Part shown: in pieces, positions 4,978 to 6,859 of the stretch
Position numbering within the stretch: position 1 is the first letter of the stretch
Layout: each line of letters starts with the position of its first letter
DNA from: Lachnospiraceae bacterium
GTDB taxonomy: Bacteria > Bacillota > Clostridia > Lachnospirales > Lachnospiraceae
Assembly: GCA_900755865.1 (NCBI GenBank)
Contig: CAAEHZ010000373.1
Span: forward strand, 1 to 6,859
DNA: 6,859 nucleotides
Direction: 5' to 3'
Made by a program: the position numbers and the translations under genes
The notes under the pieces: model-generated
Database searches by the model: none
Seen by the model: the letters and a program-made list of their open reading frames with translations, nothing else
Told to the model about the DNA's origin: nothing

Positions 4978-5545
4978 ATTTGTGAATGTCAGCGATATTC
5001 GGGATATTTTTTTGTACACAAAAAATAATTACATATTCTGCTATTTAAGAGTTTATCCGTTCAACCTGGACTTATTGTCTGCTGGAGAATGTAGGGCTTT
5101 GACAAACAGGATAGCAGCTCAGTTTGACGGTGACAGGAAAAATTTTATGTATGAATCCTACCCGCGAGAATTGGATTTGGATGATTATAAAAATTATTTG
5201 AAGCAAAAAAGGATGGAAAGCCTGGAGCATCTTGGGAGGAAAAACATTATTGACATACTTCTCCGTCAGGCTATGACACTGAGCAACAACCGGGAAAACT
5301 TTGAGCACCAGCACTTTTTTAAATTATGGTCTGAGGCAACCGGAAAATCAGCAGTGGTGGAGGAAGAATTAAGGGAGCGTGTATTGAATTTAAAGAGTAT
5401 CTATACAGAAGCCCAGATAAGAAGTGAAGTAATGGGAGAGAGAGAAATCATTAAGCTTTGTAACCTGTATGGAAACCGCCGGAGTGCCAATTTTGACGTT
5501 TCAGAATCGAAATTTCAGCCAGAAATACCAGTGATACGGGGGTAG
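4964..5545 (+). CDS. VirB4 N-terminal-domain-like protein (separate polypeptide)
   Basis: A 193-aa soluble protein without Walker motifs. Its start region (FVNVSDIRDIFLYTKNNYIFCYLRVYPFNLDLLS, residues 6-39) resembles the N-terminal region of VirB4/TraE ATPases, which normally precedes the ATPase domain in the same chain. A helical, charged part follows (about 73-170, ending REIIKLCNLYGN). Start GTG 4964 is chosen because GGAGGTGG is at 4950-4957; an ATG at 4916 lacks such a site and lies deep within prgI. The stop is two bases before the ATPase gene. With the downstream protein it would make up a two-chain VirB4. The assignment rests on likeness by eye and on position; a separate accessory protein is the alternative. 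Confidence 0.65.
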   Translation: MTANEFVNVSDIRDIFLYTKNNYIFCYLRVYPFNLDLLSAGECRALTNRIAAQFDGDRKNFMYESYPRELDLDDYKNYLKQKRMESLEHLGRKNIIDILLRQAMTLSNNRENFEHQHFFKLWSEATGKSAVVEEELRERVLNLKSIYTEAQIRSEVMGEREIIKLCNLYGNRRSANFDVSESKFQPEIPVIRG

Positions 5546-5547
5546 AA

Positions 5548-6859
5548 ATGAAAAAGGATAAAGAAGCAGTAAAAACAAATGTTAATGTAAATCAGCAGCT
5601 TTTGAATATTATAACGCCTGCCGGAATCAGTTTGGATAATAACCATGCCTCCATTGGAGAAGGAGAGGGAAAGATATATGCAATCAGCCGGTATCCGTCA
5701 GAGGTTCATTATGGCTGGCTGGCGAATCTTATCAATCTGCCCGGAACTGCAGCCTGTATTGAGTACCGGTACAGTCCGGAAGACATCATGATAAGTGCTT
5801 TTAATGCCAGAATATCAGAGTTAAAAGATTTACAGATGAACGAAAAGAGAGAATCGGAACGGCAGATTTATGAAAAAAACATCACTGATTTAAAAAATCT
5901 GATAAACCGGATTTCTGTAAAGAAGGAGCCTGTCGGGTACTTTAATATAATGCTCCATGTTATGGATAACAACGAAGAATTACTTGCAGAACGGATTCGG
6001 AAAATATCTGGAATGGTGCGAACTCAGGAGTGTAACCTTATTCATTTAAGATTCCGACAGGGGCAAGCCCTCCAGGCAATGTCACCCTGGGGAATCCCAG
6101 AAGAACATGTATCAAATGTCGGGGAAAGGAATATGCCGATGTCCACGTTCATTGGCGGATTTCCCATGGCAGCTGCCGGATTAAATGATTTTCAGGGAAA
6201 ATATCTGGGAAAATCAAAGGACAGAATTGTGTTGTTAAATATCTGGTTGCGGGGAAAAGACAGGACTAACAGTAATGTCTATATCCAGGGTGTTCCCGGT
6301 TCCGGAAAATCTACTCTGGTAAAGGTCATGCAGATACTGGAGTACGCGTTAAACGAAAGCGTTCAGGTAGTGTGGGATGCAGAGAATGAATATTTGGATA
6401 TTGCACAGAATCCATGGATAGATGCAGAGATAATAGATGCTGCATCCGGCGCTACCGGCAGAATCAATCCCCTCCAGATTAGAAAGACCCCTCGTATTAC
6501 GAAAGAGGATTTGGAAGAAGGAGAGGATATCTCCGAATTTATGAATTATGAGGAAAATGCAGAAGGTGGATTTTCTGATATGGCACTGCATATTCAGAAT
6601 TTGCGGCAGTTCTTTTCTATTTATTTTGGTAAAGAGAACTTTAACAGTCCGGGGGTAAGAAAAGCCTTTGAAAAAGCGCTAATCGAAACATACCATCGTA
6701 GGAATATTGATTGGGATACAGATATCGGAACTTTAAAAAATGAAGATTTTCCTATCATGTCTGAATTTTACGATGTCGCACAGGAATTTTCAAAGGATGA
6801 AAGATTGAGTGCCAGAGAGCGGGAAAATTATGAATTACTTGGAGAACTGTTGTTTTCCC
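5548..6859 (+). CDS. virB4: VirB4-family conjugation ATPase, 3' end beyond window
   Basis: 437 residues are visible and the frame is still open at the edge. The first 225 residues or so form the pre-ATPase region (ISRYPSEVHYGWLANL at 47-62, followed by a helical charged part at about 85-125). The motor domain follows: Walker A GVPGSGKST (248-256), VVWDAENEYLDIA (274-286, comparable to the D-x-E-x-E-Y element of VirB4/TraC) and RINPLQI (305-311). Walker B and later motifs lie outside. VirB4 proteins power pilus or channel assembly and substrate transfer at the inner membrane. The start is ATG, with GGGGG (5538-5542) as a modest ribosome binding site just before the preceding stop, so coupling to the 193-aa gene is likely. 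The usual VirB4 N-terminal segment is not in this chain but appears in that upstream protein. Confidence 0.9.
   Translation, partial: MKKDKEAVKTNVNVNQQLLNIITPAGISLDNNHASIGEGEGKIYAISRYPSEVHYGWLANLINLPGTAACIEYRYSPEDIMISAFNARISELKDLQMNEKRESERQIYEKNITDLKNLINRISVKKEPVGYFNIMLHVMDNNEELLAERIRKISGMVRTQECNLIHLRFRQGQALQAMSPWGIPEEHVSNVGERNMPMSTFIGGFPMAAAGLNDFQGKYLGKSKDRIVLLNIWLRGKDRTNSNVYIQGVPGSGKSTLVKVMQILEYALNESVQVVWDAENEYLDIAQNPWIDAEIIDAASGATGRINPLQIRKTPRITKEDLEEGEDISEFMNYEENAEGGFSDMALHIQNLRQFFSIYFGKENFNSPGVRKAFEKALIETYHRRNIDWDTDIGTLKNEDFPIMSEFYDVAQEFSKDERLSARERENYELLGELLFS

Noticed and set aside
1..6859. CRISPR array, tRNA, rRNA, riboswitch or oriT
   Set aside because: No regularly spaced repeats, no tRNA- or rRNA-like segment, no recognisable riboswitch, and no inverted repeat with a nick-like site were seen; no relaxase gene is in the window.

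Overview
The window is accessory DNA from a low-GC Gram-positive bacterium, most likely a Clostridia member of Lachnospiraceae type. The grounds are A/T-rich codon use, AGGAGG-type ribosome binding sites, consensus sigma-A promoters, and the conjugation gene set virD4, small two-helix protein, trbL/virB6-like, prgI, virB4, which is typical of Tn1549-related elements and conjugative plasmids of Clostridia. Whether the carrier is an integrative conjugative element or a plasmid cannot be told from this window.

Left part (1-390): this stretch has no long gene but is dense in signals, and I read it as a complete type I toxin-antitoxin locus of Fst/par architecture. On the minus strand, an extended -10 promoter (336-364) drives a roughly 210-nt mRNA encoding a 29-residue single-helix hydrophobic peptide (200-289). 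On the plus strand, a near-consensus promoter (51-79) drives a convergent RNA of about 68 nt (86-153). Both transcripts end in one shared, almost symmetrical terminator (121-153). The small RNA also carries a copy (90-113) of the sequence around the toxin start codon (264-292), so it can pair in trans with the toxin's initiation region. The toxin mRNA has self-complementary segments that could mask its ribosome binding site.

Integrase region (394-1122): a 204-residue tyrosine recombinase lies on the minus strand, divergent from the conjugation operon. It has little more than the catalytic domain, and the usual H-x-x-R box reads H-V-L-K. It could serve integration, multimer resolution or inversion.

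Conjugation operon (1123-6859, plus strand, running out of the window): the order is virD4/traG coupling ATPase, an 89-aa two-helix pilin-like protein, a 281-aa TrbL/VirB6-like channel protein, a 76-aa two-helix protein, a 21-codon ORF, a relic of the 5' end of an IS200/IS605-type tnpB, a PrgI-family protein, and a VirB4 that appears split in two: a 193-aa N-terminal-like protein and an ATPase protein whose Walker A motif is visible but whose 3' end lies outside. Gaps are short or genes overlap, so one polycistronic transcript with translational coupling is likely. The proteins would build the inner-membrane core and motors of a Gram-positive type IV secretion system. No relaxase, cell-wall hydrolase, oriT, rRNA, tRNA or CRISPR array was seen.
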